From: an uncultured Psychrobacter sp.
GTDB taxonomy: Bacteria > Pseudomonadota > Gammaproteobacteria > Pseudomonadales > Moraxellaceae
Reading direction: 5' to 3'
Length of the DNA stretch: 64,000 bases
NCBI GenBank assembly: GCA_947495055.1
Contig: CANLXO010000005.1
Location: 62,001-126,000, forward strand
The notes under the pieces were generated by a model that had not been told where the DNA came from, made no database searches, and worked only from the letters and a program-made list of their open reading frames with translations. Each line of letters starts with the position of its first letter. The first letter of the stretch is position 1. Made by a program: the position numbers and the translations under genes. This document shows, piece after piece, positions 9,284 through 16,629 of this stretch.

Positions 9284-9685
9284 ATGACTAATACTATGAC
9301 CGACGAGCGTTTAAAACAATGCTTAGACCTCGTCAATACTTCATTAGAAGATATGAAAGCCAAAAACATTACCGTACTCAACGTCGAGGATTTAACCGAC
9401 GTCATGGAACGTATGGTAATCGCTGATGGCACCTCAAAGCGTCATGTACGTGCGATGGCTGATAGTCTCGGCGCTGAATCCAAAAAAGCTGGCTTTATGC
9501 CGCTTGGCCGCGAAGGCGGAAATGACTCTGATTGGACACTAATCGATCTAGGCGCAGTCGTCGTCCATATGATGACGCCGCAAGCGCGCGAGTTCTATGA
9601 CTTAGAAGGCCTATGGTCATCGTCTGAGAGCTTGGCTGAATTGGTCGCTGTACCGCGTGAAAAGAAAGCGGGTCGCCGTAGCTAA
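9284..9685 (+). CDS. rsfS: Ribosomal silencing factor RsfS (Iojap family)
   Basis: Binds ribosomal protein L14 and blocks subunit joining under starvation. The 133 residues include the family pattern with VLNVEDLTDVMERMVIADG, SDWTLIDLGAVVVHMM and EFYDLEGLW near the C-terminus. The nadD-rsfS order is conserved widely. A terminator at 9722-9752 follows, and rlmH, often next, is absent here. Confidence 0.94.
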   Translation: MTNTMTDERLKQCLDLVNTSLEDMKAKNITVLNVEDLTDVMERMVIADGTSKRHVRAMADSLGAESKKAGFMPLGREGGNDSDWTLIDLGAVVVHMMTPQAREFYDLEGLWSSSESLAELVAVPREKKAGRRS

Positions 9686-9721
9686 GCTGATAATTTAATG
9701 CTTGCAATATAATTTATTTAG

Positions 9722-9752
9722 AAAAGACTAGAATATCAATCTGGTCTTTTTT
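9722..9752 (+). terminator. Terminator after rsfS
   Basis: AAAAGACTAGA pairs with TCTGGTCTTTT (one bulge/mismatch) and runs into a TTTTTT tract. Confidence 0.75.
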
Positions 9753-9853
9753 ATGCGCGACTATAAATCCGTCAGCAAGTTACAAATGAGCTGAAAGCAG
9801 GCTATGATTGCGCTAAGATAGCGCTATTATTAGATCGCCAATTAGGACATGCC

Positions 9854-10594
9854 ATGAGTACAGCAATGACTTCGCAAGCGAAAGCACCTCAAGAATTTAA
9901 TCAGCCTTTGCCCTTACATATTGCCACTTTGACTTGCGTGCGCGCAGGCAAAGCCATGCCATTCGCGCGTGAGCAAATGAGCGCCATCGACAAAGCCCCG
10001 ATCAAAGCTCCTGTCGCCGTCGACTTTATGGGTTTGACCACAGACGAGCAAGCCGATCGCCGTCATCACGGTGGCCCGCTAAAAGCGGTACACCAATTGC
10101 CGCCTGCGACTTATGAGCAGATTAATACAGAGTTTGGCTTAAAAGTACGCGTTGGCACACTCGGTGAGAACCTAACTACCGAAGCGGTAAACGGTTTGCC
10201 TGAAATGACAGAGTCTAGCGTTTGCATTGGTGATGTCTTTGAGTACGGCGATGACAGTCATAGCGTCCAACTGCGTATCGTGCAACCGCGTCGTCCTTGT
10301 TATAAGATCAACGACCAAATCGGGCAGTTTAATAAAGTGCCCAATATCGCCGCTTGGGTGAGCAAACAAGGTATCGCTGGTTGGTATTTCGAAGTGGTAC
10401 GCGCGGGCATGATTGACGCGGATCTGCCCGTTTATCTAGTAGAGCGCCCCTATCCGTTTGCAACGCTCTCGATGCTATGGCAATTGTCGAATTCAAAAGA
10501 GAAATATGCGAATGAGGTGATTGAGCCTTGGTTAGCGATTGAGTGTCTAGAGGAGAGTTGGAAAGTCGTTTTGGCTAAGAAGATAAAAAAGTAA
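9854..10594 (+). CDS. yiiM: MOSC-domain protein, YiiM type
   Basis: MOSC domains handle molybdenum-cofactor sulfur chemistry; YiiM in E. coli takes part in detoxifying N-hydroxylated bases. The 246 residues carry the MOSC core: RRHHGGPLKAVH, LGENLTTE, IGDVFEYG and the conserved cysteine in QPRRPCYKIN. These are followed by GWYFEVVRAG and a C-terminal helical segment, the arrangement of YiiM rather than YcbX. It is a single gene with no molybdenum-cofactor genes beside it. The YiiM assignment rests on motif order and length. Confidence 0.82.
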   Translation: MSTAMTSQAKAPQEFNQPLPLHIATLTCVRAGKAMPFAREQMSAIDKAPIKAPVAVDFMGLTTDEQADRRHHGGPLKAVHQLPPATYEQINTEFGLKVRVGTLGENLTTEAVNGLPEMTESSVCIGDVFEYGDDSHSVQLRIVQPRRPCYKINDQIGQFNKVPNIAAWVSKQGIAGWYFEVVRAGMIDADLPVYLVERPYPFATLSMLWQLSNSKEKYANEVIEPWLAIECLEESWKVVLAKKIKK

Positions 10595-10640
10595 TAGTTA
10601 CTTTATATCTTGTTTTTTCGTATTCTAAACCGAGCATTTT

Positions 10641-11516
10641 ATGACCAAAAACCTTCTTTTCGCATTTGGCTTAACCCTACCCTTGACGGGCTGCGTGACC
10701 ACGACGGCACCCGTCGCCAGCACCGAAACCTACAGCGTTGACAGCGATACTTATCAATCACAAGGCAAAAGCGAGCGTATCAAAACTATCGTCCTGCACT
10801 ACACCGTCTCAGACAATGCGCGCTCTATAAAGACCCTCACCACAGGTCAAGTCAGCGCCCACTATTTAATCTTGGATCAAGGCGATGACAAGATCTATAA
10901 CTTAGTCCCAGAGTCTGAGCGCGCTTGGCATGCGGGCAACAGCTATTTTGCAGGTCGAACCATCCTCAACGATACTTCTATCGGTATCGAGATTGTTAAT
11001 GCAGGCATCGCTCAGCAGTATCGAGGCGCGCTAAAATCAGGCGAGCTGGACTATCATCCGTACGAGCATTTTGTCGCATTTGACGACTTACAAATCAAAA
11101 AAGTCGCGCAATTGGTGCAAGATATTGCGCAGCGGTATGACATCTCACCCAAAAACATCGTCGGTCACTCAGATATCGCGCCGTCACGTAAGATAGATCC
11201 AGGCGCAAAGTTCCCTTGGCAACAGTTATACGAGCAGTATGATATCGGCGCTTGGTACGATGAAGCCGACAAAAAGTATTTTATCAGACAAATCGCTATG
11301 ACCACGCCGACGATAGCTGAGATCAAGCAAGCCTTTCGCGAGTATGGCTACCAGCTCAATACCACAAACGCGTGGGATAAGCCTAGCCGTGATGTCATCT
11401 ATGCCTTTCAATTACACTTTCGTCCTCTAAATCCAACAGGGCAGATGGACGTCGAGACCTATGCTATCCTAAAAGCACTCAATAAAAAGTATGCGGGACG
11501 TGACGATTTTTACTAG
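10641..11516 (+). CDS. amiD: AmiD-like lipoprotein N-acetylmuramoyl-L-alanine amidase
   Basis: Cleaves the bond between MurNAc and the stem peptide in peptidoglycan. It has a lipoprotein signal LPLTGC (Cys18), an Amidase_2 domain (about 45-190) with zinc-type residues His53 in VLHYTVS and the late histidine in GHSDIAPSRKIDPG, and AWHAGNS between. A peptidoglycan-binding tail (about 215-285) includes SRDVIYAFQLHFRP. The lipobox makes it an outer-membrane AmiD-type rather than cytoplasmic AmpD. A truncated copy of its tail domain lies at 13384-13647. Confidence 0.88.
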   Translation: MTKNLLFAFGLTLPLTGCVTTTAPVASTETYSVDSDTYQSQGKSERIKTIVLHYTVSDNARSIKTLTTGQVSAHYLILDQGDDKIYNLVPESERAWHAGNSYFAGRTILNDTSIGIEIVNAGIAQQYRGALKSGELDYHPYEHFVAFDDLQIKKVAQLVQDIAQRYDISPKNIVGHSDIAPSRKIDPGAKFPWQQLYEQYDIGAWYDEADKKYFIRQIAMTTPTIAEIKQAFREYGYQLNTTNAWDKPSRDVIYAFQLHFRPLNPTGQMDVETYAILKALNKKYAGRDDFY

Positions 11517-11579
11517 CCTGAGTGATCAACTATTAATCACGGACACTCAAACCATAACAATAACGAAAAAGGACATCTT

Positions 11580-12320
11580 ATGAGCACCCTATTTAGCGTC
11601 AATTTAAACAAACTCGCTTTAATCCGTAACTCGCGCGGCACCGATTATCCTAATCTTTTGTACTTTGCCCAAAAGCTGATTGATCTGGGTGTCAAGGGCT
11701 TTACCGTGCATCCACGGCCCGATGAGCGGCATATCAGATACCAAGATGTTTATGATATTAGCGAATATCTCAAAGACTATAAAGACATCGAATTCAATAT
11801 CGAAGGCAATCCCAACGAGCAATTTTTAAAACTCATTCGCGAGGTCAAACCGCATCAATGTACCCTTGTACCCGATAGCGAAGATCAACTGACCTCCGAT
11901 CATGGTTTCGATATTATTAAGCATAGCGATATGCTATCTAAGCTTAGTCATGAGCTTGAAGCGTTCGGCACACGCTGCGCAGTGTTTATCGACCCTGATA
12001 TTGAGCAGATCAAAGCGGTCATCGATAGCGACGTACAGACGATAGAGATGTACACCGAAGAATGGGCGCGCGCTTATAGCGACGATAACAATGACGGCGA
12101 CTTTGCTGCGGTCAAGCAGCGCTTTAGCGACTGTATTAACCTCGCTAGCGAAAACGGTATGCGCGTCAACGCCGGACACGATTTGAATTTAGACAATTTA
12201 GCCGATTTGCTAAGCCTTGGTGATATCGCGGAGGTGTCGATTGGTCATGCCTTTACTATTGAATCGCTAGAGCAAGGCATGGATAACGTCGTGCGTCAGT
12301 ATTTGCAGATTTGTGGATAG
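11580..12320 (+). CDS. pdxJ: Pyridoxine 5'-phosphate synthase, divergent PdxJ
   Basis: PdxJ condenses 1-deoxyxylulose 5-phosphate with 3-amino-2-oxopropyl phosphate to give pyridoxine 5'-phosphate. Catalytic positions are kept: His in FTVHPRPDERHI, Glu in FNIEGNP and His in VSIGHAF, and VNAGHDL is also present. The opening reads VNLNKLALIRNSRGTDYP rather than the proteobacterial VNIDHVATLRNARGT; this, with HPRPDERHIRY and FNIEG, looks like the form I associate with Bacteroidetes. AAAGGA precedes the ATG. It is followed 25 bases later by the amidotransferase gene. Whether a second, canonical pdxJ exists elsewhere cannot be seen. Confidence 0.86.
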   Translation: MSTLFSVNLNKLALIRNSRGTDYPNLLYFAQKLIDLGVKGFTVHPRPDERHIRYQDVYDISEYLKDYKDIEFNIEGNPNEQFLKLIREVKPHQCTLVPDSEDQLTSDHGFDIIKHSDMLSKLSHELEAFGTRCAVFIDPDIEQIKAVIDSDVQTIEMYTEEWARAYSDDNNDGDFAAVKQRFSDCINLASENGMRVNAGHDLNLDNLADLLSLGDIAEVSIGHAFTIESLEQGMDNVVRQYLQICG

Positions 12321-12345
12321 AACGTTTTGATAAAAGAGGTACGTT

Positions 12346-13095
12346 ATGAGCTTACGTATTCACGCGCTGTTTCATACCGATTATGCGGATCTAAGCTTTA
12401 TCAAACAGTGGGCGCGCGCGCATAATCATCCGATCACCGTTAGTCGCTCCTACGATAACGACGACCTGCCAACGCTAGATAGCTTTGATTGGCTCATCGT
12501 GATGGGTGGGCCAATGAGCGTTCATGATGAGGATAAATATTCTTGGCTCATTAAAGAAAAGCGGCTGATAAAACAAGCCGTTGATGCCGGTAAAACAGTC
12601 ATTGGCATTTGCTTAGGCGCGCAAATCATCGCGCATTGTTTGGGCGCTGAGGTGAAACCGTCTGGAATCAAAGAGATTGGCTGGTTACCGATGCAATTGA
12701 CCGAAGCAGGTCAAGCGCATCCATTATTACAAGATCTACCCAAAGACTTTACGGTGTTTCACTGGCACGGCGAAGGTTTTGACTGTCCCAAAGGCGCAAG
12801 CATTATTGCGGAGACGCAGGCTTGGCCGAATCAAGGCTTTATCTATCAAACGCCAAAACATAAAGCGCGTGGCACTTGGGTACTCGCTTGGCAATGTCAC
12901 TTTGAAGCCACCAAAGAGAGCCTACCGAAGATGGTCTCCAATGGTAATAAAGCTATTCAAAGTGGGCTAAAAGACTATCCCGAAACGGTACAAGCACCGA
13001 ATGAGATATTAGTGTTAGGCGCTAAATATGTTGAAGAAAATAATGAACGATTAGCCGCTATGTTTAATCGAATAGCATCGTCAGCAAATAAATAG
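12346..13095 (+). CDS. Class I glutamine amidotransferase (GMP synthase-like)
   Basis: A free-standing GATase1 domain of 249 residues. The nucleophile Cys lies in GICLGAQII and the His/Glu pair in WQCHFEATKES, with an oxyanion region GGPMSVHD. No synthetase domain is attached, so it may hydrolyse gamma-glutamyl compounds or supply ammonia to an unknown partner. AGAGGTACGTT precedes the start. It lies 25 bases after pdxJ and 15 bases before the small gene at 13111, suggesting one transcript. The substrate cannot be deduced. Confidence 0.85.
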   Translation: MSLRIHALFHTDYADLSFIKQWARAHNHPITVSRSYDNDDLPTLDSFDWLIVMGGPMSVHDEDKYSWLIKEKRLIKQAVDAGKTVIGICLGAQIIAHCLGAEVKPSGIKEIGWLPMQLTEAGQAHPLLQDLPKDFTVFHWHGEGFDCPKGASIIAETQAWPNQGFIYQTPKHKARGTWVLAWQCHFEATKESLPKMVSNGNKAIQSGLKDYPETVQAPNEILVLGAKYVEENNERLAAMFNRIASSANK

Positions 13096-13110
13096 TATAA
13101 GGAGTCAGTC

Positions 13111-13302
13111 ATGAGTCATTCACAGCAAGATGACCAACAAGCGCTTGAGCAATATTTGGAAGATAAGGCTAAAGAGGAGAAGGAAAGTCAGCAACAACAG
13201 GAGGCTGAGCCGCTTTCTGAGTATGAGGCTTGTGTGCTTAGGGAGAGTGCTCGGGTAAAGGAGTTGATGGCTGAGGCACGGAACAAAGCTCAAGATAAAT
13301 AA
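13111..13302 (+). CDS. Small highly charged hypothetical protein
   Basis: 63 residues rich in Gln and Glu with no hydrophobic segment (for example KAKEEKESQQQQEAEPL), probably largely alpha-helical or disordered. A strong ribosome site AAGGAG lies before the ATG and the gene follows the amidotransferase after 15 bases. That supports real translation in the same operon. No function is recognised. Confidence 0.6.
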   Translation: MSHSQQDDQQALEQYLEDKAKEEKESQQQQEAEPLSEYEACVLRESARVKELMAEARNKAQDK

Positions 13303-13383
13303 TTAAAATATCCTTTCTCCTTAGCTCTTTTGTTTAGGGTAGAATTAAGTTTGTAAAATTTAAGAATGCAATACTAAATATAT

Positions 13384-13647
13384 ATGACAAGTAGGGCTTA
13401 CTATGAGCGCAGGACTAATCAAACATTTATGAATCGGCGTACCTTGGTCGCGCCCAGCGTGCAGGAGATCAAGCAAGCCTTTCGGGACTATGGCTACCCG
13501 ATGAACGGCACCGATACATGGGACAAAGCCAGCCGCGATGTCATCTACGCCTTTCAGCTGCACTTTCGCCCAGAACAGCTGACAGGGGGCATGGATGCGG
13601 AGACGTATGCGATATTGCAGGCGTTGAATAGGAAGCATGGGGGTTGA
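13384..13647 (+). pseudogene. Truncated amidase tail (peptidoglycan-binding domain remnant)
   Basis: The 87-residue frame is closely similar to the last third of the AmiD-like protein at 10641: EIKQAFRDYGYPMNG, SRDVIYAFQLHFRPEQ and MDAETYAILQALNRKH correspond one for one. The similarity begins near AYYERR, in the linker just after where the catalytic domain would end, and no amidase domain precedes it. No convincing ribosome site or signal peptide is present. I read it as the 3' relic of a duplicated amidase gene whose front was lost. The alternative is a small stand-alone binding protein. Confidence 0.65.
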
Positions 13648-13669
13648 TATTAGAAATTGTTAATATCAA
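13644..13669. repeat. Perfect 9-bp inverted repeat at the left edge of the AT-rich cassette
   Basis: TTGATATTA and TAATATCAA separated by eight bases, overlapping the stop codon of the amidase remnant. There is no T-run, so a terminator is unlikely; an operator or junction feature is possible. Confidence 0.4.
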
Positions 13670-13832
13670 AATACTAAGTTATATTAGTTCTGAATGAGTA
13701 TATAAAAAATACACTTACAGGATGTCAAAAACGCTCTTTATTATATAGTAGTATAAAAAATACAAGTCGCTATCAATATATTCAAACTATACTTGATTTT
13801 TAAAAACTTAAAAGTACTCATAGGACTGTAAA

Positions 13833-14657
13833 TTGAATACACCAGAAACTATAGATTGGTTTGTAACATCTAAGTGCAACTTGAAATGTGACTTTTGTTA
13901 TGGGCCCTATCCCGAAATAGAAAATAGAAAGATAATAAAAGATATCGCATACAAGATATCAGAAAGCAATGTAGCTAACGTAACACTATGTGGTGGTGAA
14001 CCGTTTGTTAACCCAGATATTTTTGAAATTATAGATATATTAATAGATAATGGAAAAAATGTTTATGTGTCTAGCAACGGTCACTTCCCTATCAAAATAC
14101 TCAGAGTTTTAGATAAGCTTTCAGGAGTTAGTATATCATTAGACTCTTATGATAAAAAAAATTTTGAGAAAATCAGAGGTAACTTATCAGACTTTGATAA
14201 AGTAATTGAATCCATAAAAATTATTAGTTCTGAAAATCCAAATAAATTAAAAATAACTACAGTACTTTCATCTTTAAATATTAATAGTATGGTAGATATA
14301 GGAAATTTTATTTTAGAATACAACCCAAAAATCTGGAGAATTCTTAAATTTGTACCAAGAATGAAAGGGAGCTTAAATAGAGGAATATACGAAATAAGTG
14401 ATAATGATTTTTCCAAGTCTATCGATGAGCTGAATTTATTTTTTAGTGACTTAAAAATATATGCTTCCAAGGAAGAAGAGATAAACTCTTGCTTCTTAAT
14501 AGACCACAGAGGAAATATAATATTACCAAGAAATGATATTTATGATATTGTAGGAAACTGTTTTAATAAAAGCATTGAAGAATGCTGGGAAAAATACTGG
14601 AAATCAAAAAAAATTCACTATAGGAACAAAATATGGATGTCAGAAATAAAGAAATAG
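13833..14657 (+). CDS. Radical SAM enzyme with viperin-like layout
   Basis: 274 residues. The [4Fe-4S] cluster motif is Cys15-x3-Cys19-x2-Cys22 in SKCNLKCDFCYG, followed by the SAM-binding GGEP at 54-57 and ISLDS at 101-105. There is no SPASM cysteine-rich tail. Features after the barrel (KIWRILKFVPRMKG at 166-179, ISDNDF at 188-193, SCFLIDHRGNI at 219-229) line up in order with human viperin (WKVFQ, IGDEEF, SYLILDEYMRF). So a viperin/MoaA-neighbourhood enzyme acting on a nucleotide-like substrate is possible; this is from memory, not alignment. TTG start with AGGA seven bases upstream. It overlaps the next gene by 25 bases. Very AT-rich, unlike its neighbours, suggesting transfer. Confidence 0.8.
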   Translation: MNTPETIDWFVTSKCNLKCDFCYGPYPEIENRKIIKDIAYKISESNVANVTLCGGEPFVNPDIFEIIDILIDNGKNVYVSSNGHFPIKILRVLDKLSGVSISLDSYDKKNFEKIRGNLSDFDKVIESIKIISSENPNKLKITTVLSSLNINSMVDIGNFILEYNPKIWRILKFVPRMKGSLNRGIYEISDNDFSKSIDELNLFFSDLKIYASKEEEINSCFLIDHRGNIILPRNDIYDIVGNCFNKSIEECWEKYWKSKKIHYRNKIWMSEIKK

Positions 14658-15697
14658 GCGAAATTGGTGAGAAAAATTTTTTAAATGAAGTTTTTAAAAT
14701 AATTGATAATAATGATGAAAATTTTGTTAATGGAATAAATCAAGACTCAAGTATATTAAGAATAAATAACGAAATAATGTTAGTGTCTAACATCGATAAA
14801 GCACAAACTCCTGTCATACTATCTGATAAAAATTACGATACATACAAGACATGGGGCTATTTATCAGTAACAAGTAGCTTAAGCGATATTTCAGTTGTAG
14901 GAGCTAAAGGATTATCATTTTTAATATCAATAACCGCGCCATCTAATATTCATTCTGAAAAGATATTGAAAATCATTAAAGGTGCACAAGAAGCATGTAA
15001 ACATTACGGTATTTCTTTTTTAGGTGGAGATACTAAAAAAGGAAATGAGTTATCAGTTGTAGGTGCTGCAAATGGTATAATTAAGGGTTCAAACTATTTA
15101 ACTAGAAATAGCTCTAATCCATCAGAACTTATAGTATGTACTGGTGAATTTGGAAAATTCGCTACCGCTTATTATAAACTACTTAACTCTATAGAGCTAG
15201 ATAAGGAAGAGATTGAATATATAACTTACCCAAAATTCGATATAAAGCAATGTGAAATAGTTAGTAATAATCTTGATTTGTTCTCATCTTCTATGGACAA
15301 TAGTGATGGGATAAATAATTTACTTTATAAAATGTTTACTGAAAACAATTTGGGTTTTGAAATATACTTAGATTCTATACCTTTTAGTGACAACTCAAGA
15401 GAGTTGGCAAAATTATACAGTATACCATTAGAAAATTTTGCATTTTATGTTGGTGACTGGAATTCTATATTCACTATTTCTGAAGAAAATTTTCTTGCTC
15501 TAGAAGATCGTGTAAATAAACATGGCTTACATATTATAGGCAAAGTGAGAGATGATAGTAATATTAAAGAATTTCATAAACATGGAGAAACCTACTCCTG
15601 TTTATCAGACTTTGAAAACGACTCATTTATATCAACTACTAGTAATACCGAATATTTTTCAGAAAAAATACTTACTAGGGAATCTATTTTAAAATGA
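14633..15697 (+). CDS. ThiL/PurM-like ATP-dependent kinase-fold protein
   Basis: 354 residues of the AIR-synthase-related (PurM/ThiL/SelD) superfamily. Motifs in ThiL order: QDSS at 37-40 in place of GDDAA, SNID 52-55, SLSDISVVGAKG 82-93, GGDT 131-134, CTGEFGKF around 169-176, MDNSDGI 221-227 (ThiL DISDGL) and GDWNSIF 274-280 (ThiL GEDYEL). SelD's catalytic Cys/Sec N-terminus is absent. The magnesium/ATP aspartates seem kept while the substrate-facing sequence has drifted, so it probably phosphorylates something other than thiamine phosphate. No thiamine genes are nearby. It starts inside the radical SAM gene and ends in an ATGA overlap with the next gene, so all three are translationally coupled. 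Confidence 0.78.
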   Translation: MDVRNKEIGEIGEKNFLNEVFKIIDNNDENFVNGINQDSSILRINNEIMLVSNIDKAQTPVILSDKNYDTYKTWGYLSVTSSLSDISVVGAKGLSFLISITAPSNIHSEKILKIIKGAQEACKHYGISFLGGDTKKGNELSVVGAANGIIKGSNYLTRNSSNPSELIVCTGEFGKFATAYYKLLNSIELDKEEIEYITYPKFDIKQCEIVSNNLDLFSSSMDNSDGINNLLYKMFTENNLGFEIYLDSIPFSDNSRELAKLYSIPLENFAFYVGDWNSIFTISEENFLALEDRVNKHGLHIIGKVRDDSNIKEFHKHGETYSCLSDFENDSFISTTSNTEYFSEKILTRESILK

Positions 15698-16488
15698 ACT
15701 ATAAAAGAATAATTATTGACTCAAGCAAACTTAGAGAAATAATAAATAACAACTATCCTAGACACAACAAAAACACCTTCTCTTATTTCTCTCTATTTAT
15801 TACACTATTAGTCACATTGACTACAATAGAGACCTTCAAAGATTTTGGAGATATCTTATCGAGTTTACAGATAAAAATTATTCTTTGGTTTTTAGCTTGC
15901 ATCTTTTTAATTCTTACAATATGGGAGTTTTTCAAAAAACCTCCTTACAGTAAGGAAACTGTGATATCTGAGATAGAGAAAGAATCTTTAAATATTACTA
16001 AGAATGTCGCTTTATTTGTATTTATGAAAACTTTCATTAAAGAAGATATTAAAGAGATAAAATTTCTTTTTTCAAATGATTTTGAATGGAGTAGTTATTT
16101 ACTACCTTTCTGTAAAAAACATGATAACCATACTTTATCCCAACTAACCAATTTCATAGAAAGTCAGCTATCATTAGAAAAAAACTCTGTAAGTTTGGAT
16201 AAAATAGATTTTTTAACTTTTGATGAAGAGAAAAGCTCTGCTACTTCTGGAAAACTGACACAGTACAGTTATGACGTTTACTTCGTTGTATATGATTCAG
16301 AAAAAAATATTCATTTAGAAGATGAAATATTCCATATAGGTGAACGTTCTTATGAATGGCTAAGTTTAGATAAAGTTAAGAATCACAGTAAAACTATGTA
16401 CCTAAATAGGAAAGTAATACGTATGATTGATGACAATTTTTCTATGCTTCTTATGGATTATAAGTTACCAAATGATAATAGGCATTGA
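15694..16488 (+). CDS. Two-TM membrane protein with Nudix-like C-terminal domain
   Basis: 264 residues. Two hydrophobic helices (about 29-46 and 58-79) are joined by a short loop and followed by a soluble domain of about 170 residues. That domain has the rhythm of a Nudix fold: a strand with ALFVFMKTF, SYLLPF, a helix, the strand QYSYDVYFVVYD and the closing RSYEWLSLDKV. A canonical Nudix box (REx2EE) is missing, so it would bind rather than hydrolyse. Two-TM plus degenerate Nudix domains occur as sensors/effectors in bacterial conflict systems, which is the basis for an effector guess. It overlaps the kinase gene by ATGA. The function is unproven and the domain call is by eye. Confidence 0.6.
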   Translation: MNYKRIIIDSSKLREIINNNYPRHNKNTFSYFSLFITLLVTLTTIETFKDFGDILSSLQIKIILWFLACIFLILTIWEFFKKPPYSKETVISEIEKESLNITKNVALFVFMKTFIKEDIKEIKFLFSNDFEWSSYLLPFCKKHDNHTLSQLTNFIESQLSLEKNSVSLDKIDFLTFDEEKSSATSGKLTQYSYDVYFVVYDSEKNIHLEDEIFHIGERSYEWLSLDKVKNHSKTMYLNRKVIRMIDDNFSMLLMDYKLPNDNRH

Positions 16489-16554
16489 AGTTAAATCAGA
16501 CAATTCACTCTATCTAAAGCCAATATTAAAAAATCCATATAGCAGTAAAAGATT

Positions 16555-16594
16555 GAGCAAAAAAAGTGAGCATTACGCCCACCTTTTTTTTATT
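16555..16594. terminator. Likely bidirectional terminator between the cassette and purL
   Basis: An A-tract, the stem GTGAGC/GCCCAC (one mismatch, loop of about five) and a run of eight Ts. It can serve both the cassette on the plus strand and purL on the minus strand. Confidence 0.6.
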
Positions 16595-16629
16595 ACCTCA
16601 CACAATATTCTAAACTAATTCAAATTATC

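Noticed and set aside
14633..15697. Selenophosphate synthetase (SelD)
   Set aside because: It shares the PurM-like fold, but the SelD N-terminal Cys/Sec-Gly motif and Lys are missing and motif order matches ThiL better; no selenium genes are near.
13833..16488. Prophage or integrative element
   Set aside because: No integrase, phage structural gene, tRNA target or direct-repeat attachment sites are visible; xerC at 200-1195 is the housekeeping recombinase and lies far away.
16427..16618. 63-residue frame at the end of the cassette
   Set aside because: It overlaps the 3' end of the two-TM gene in another frame and runs through the terminator; composition is that of AT-rich noise.
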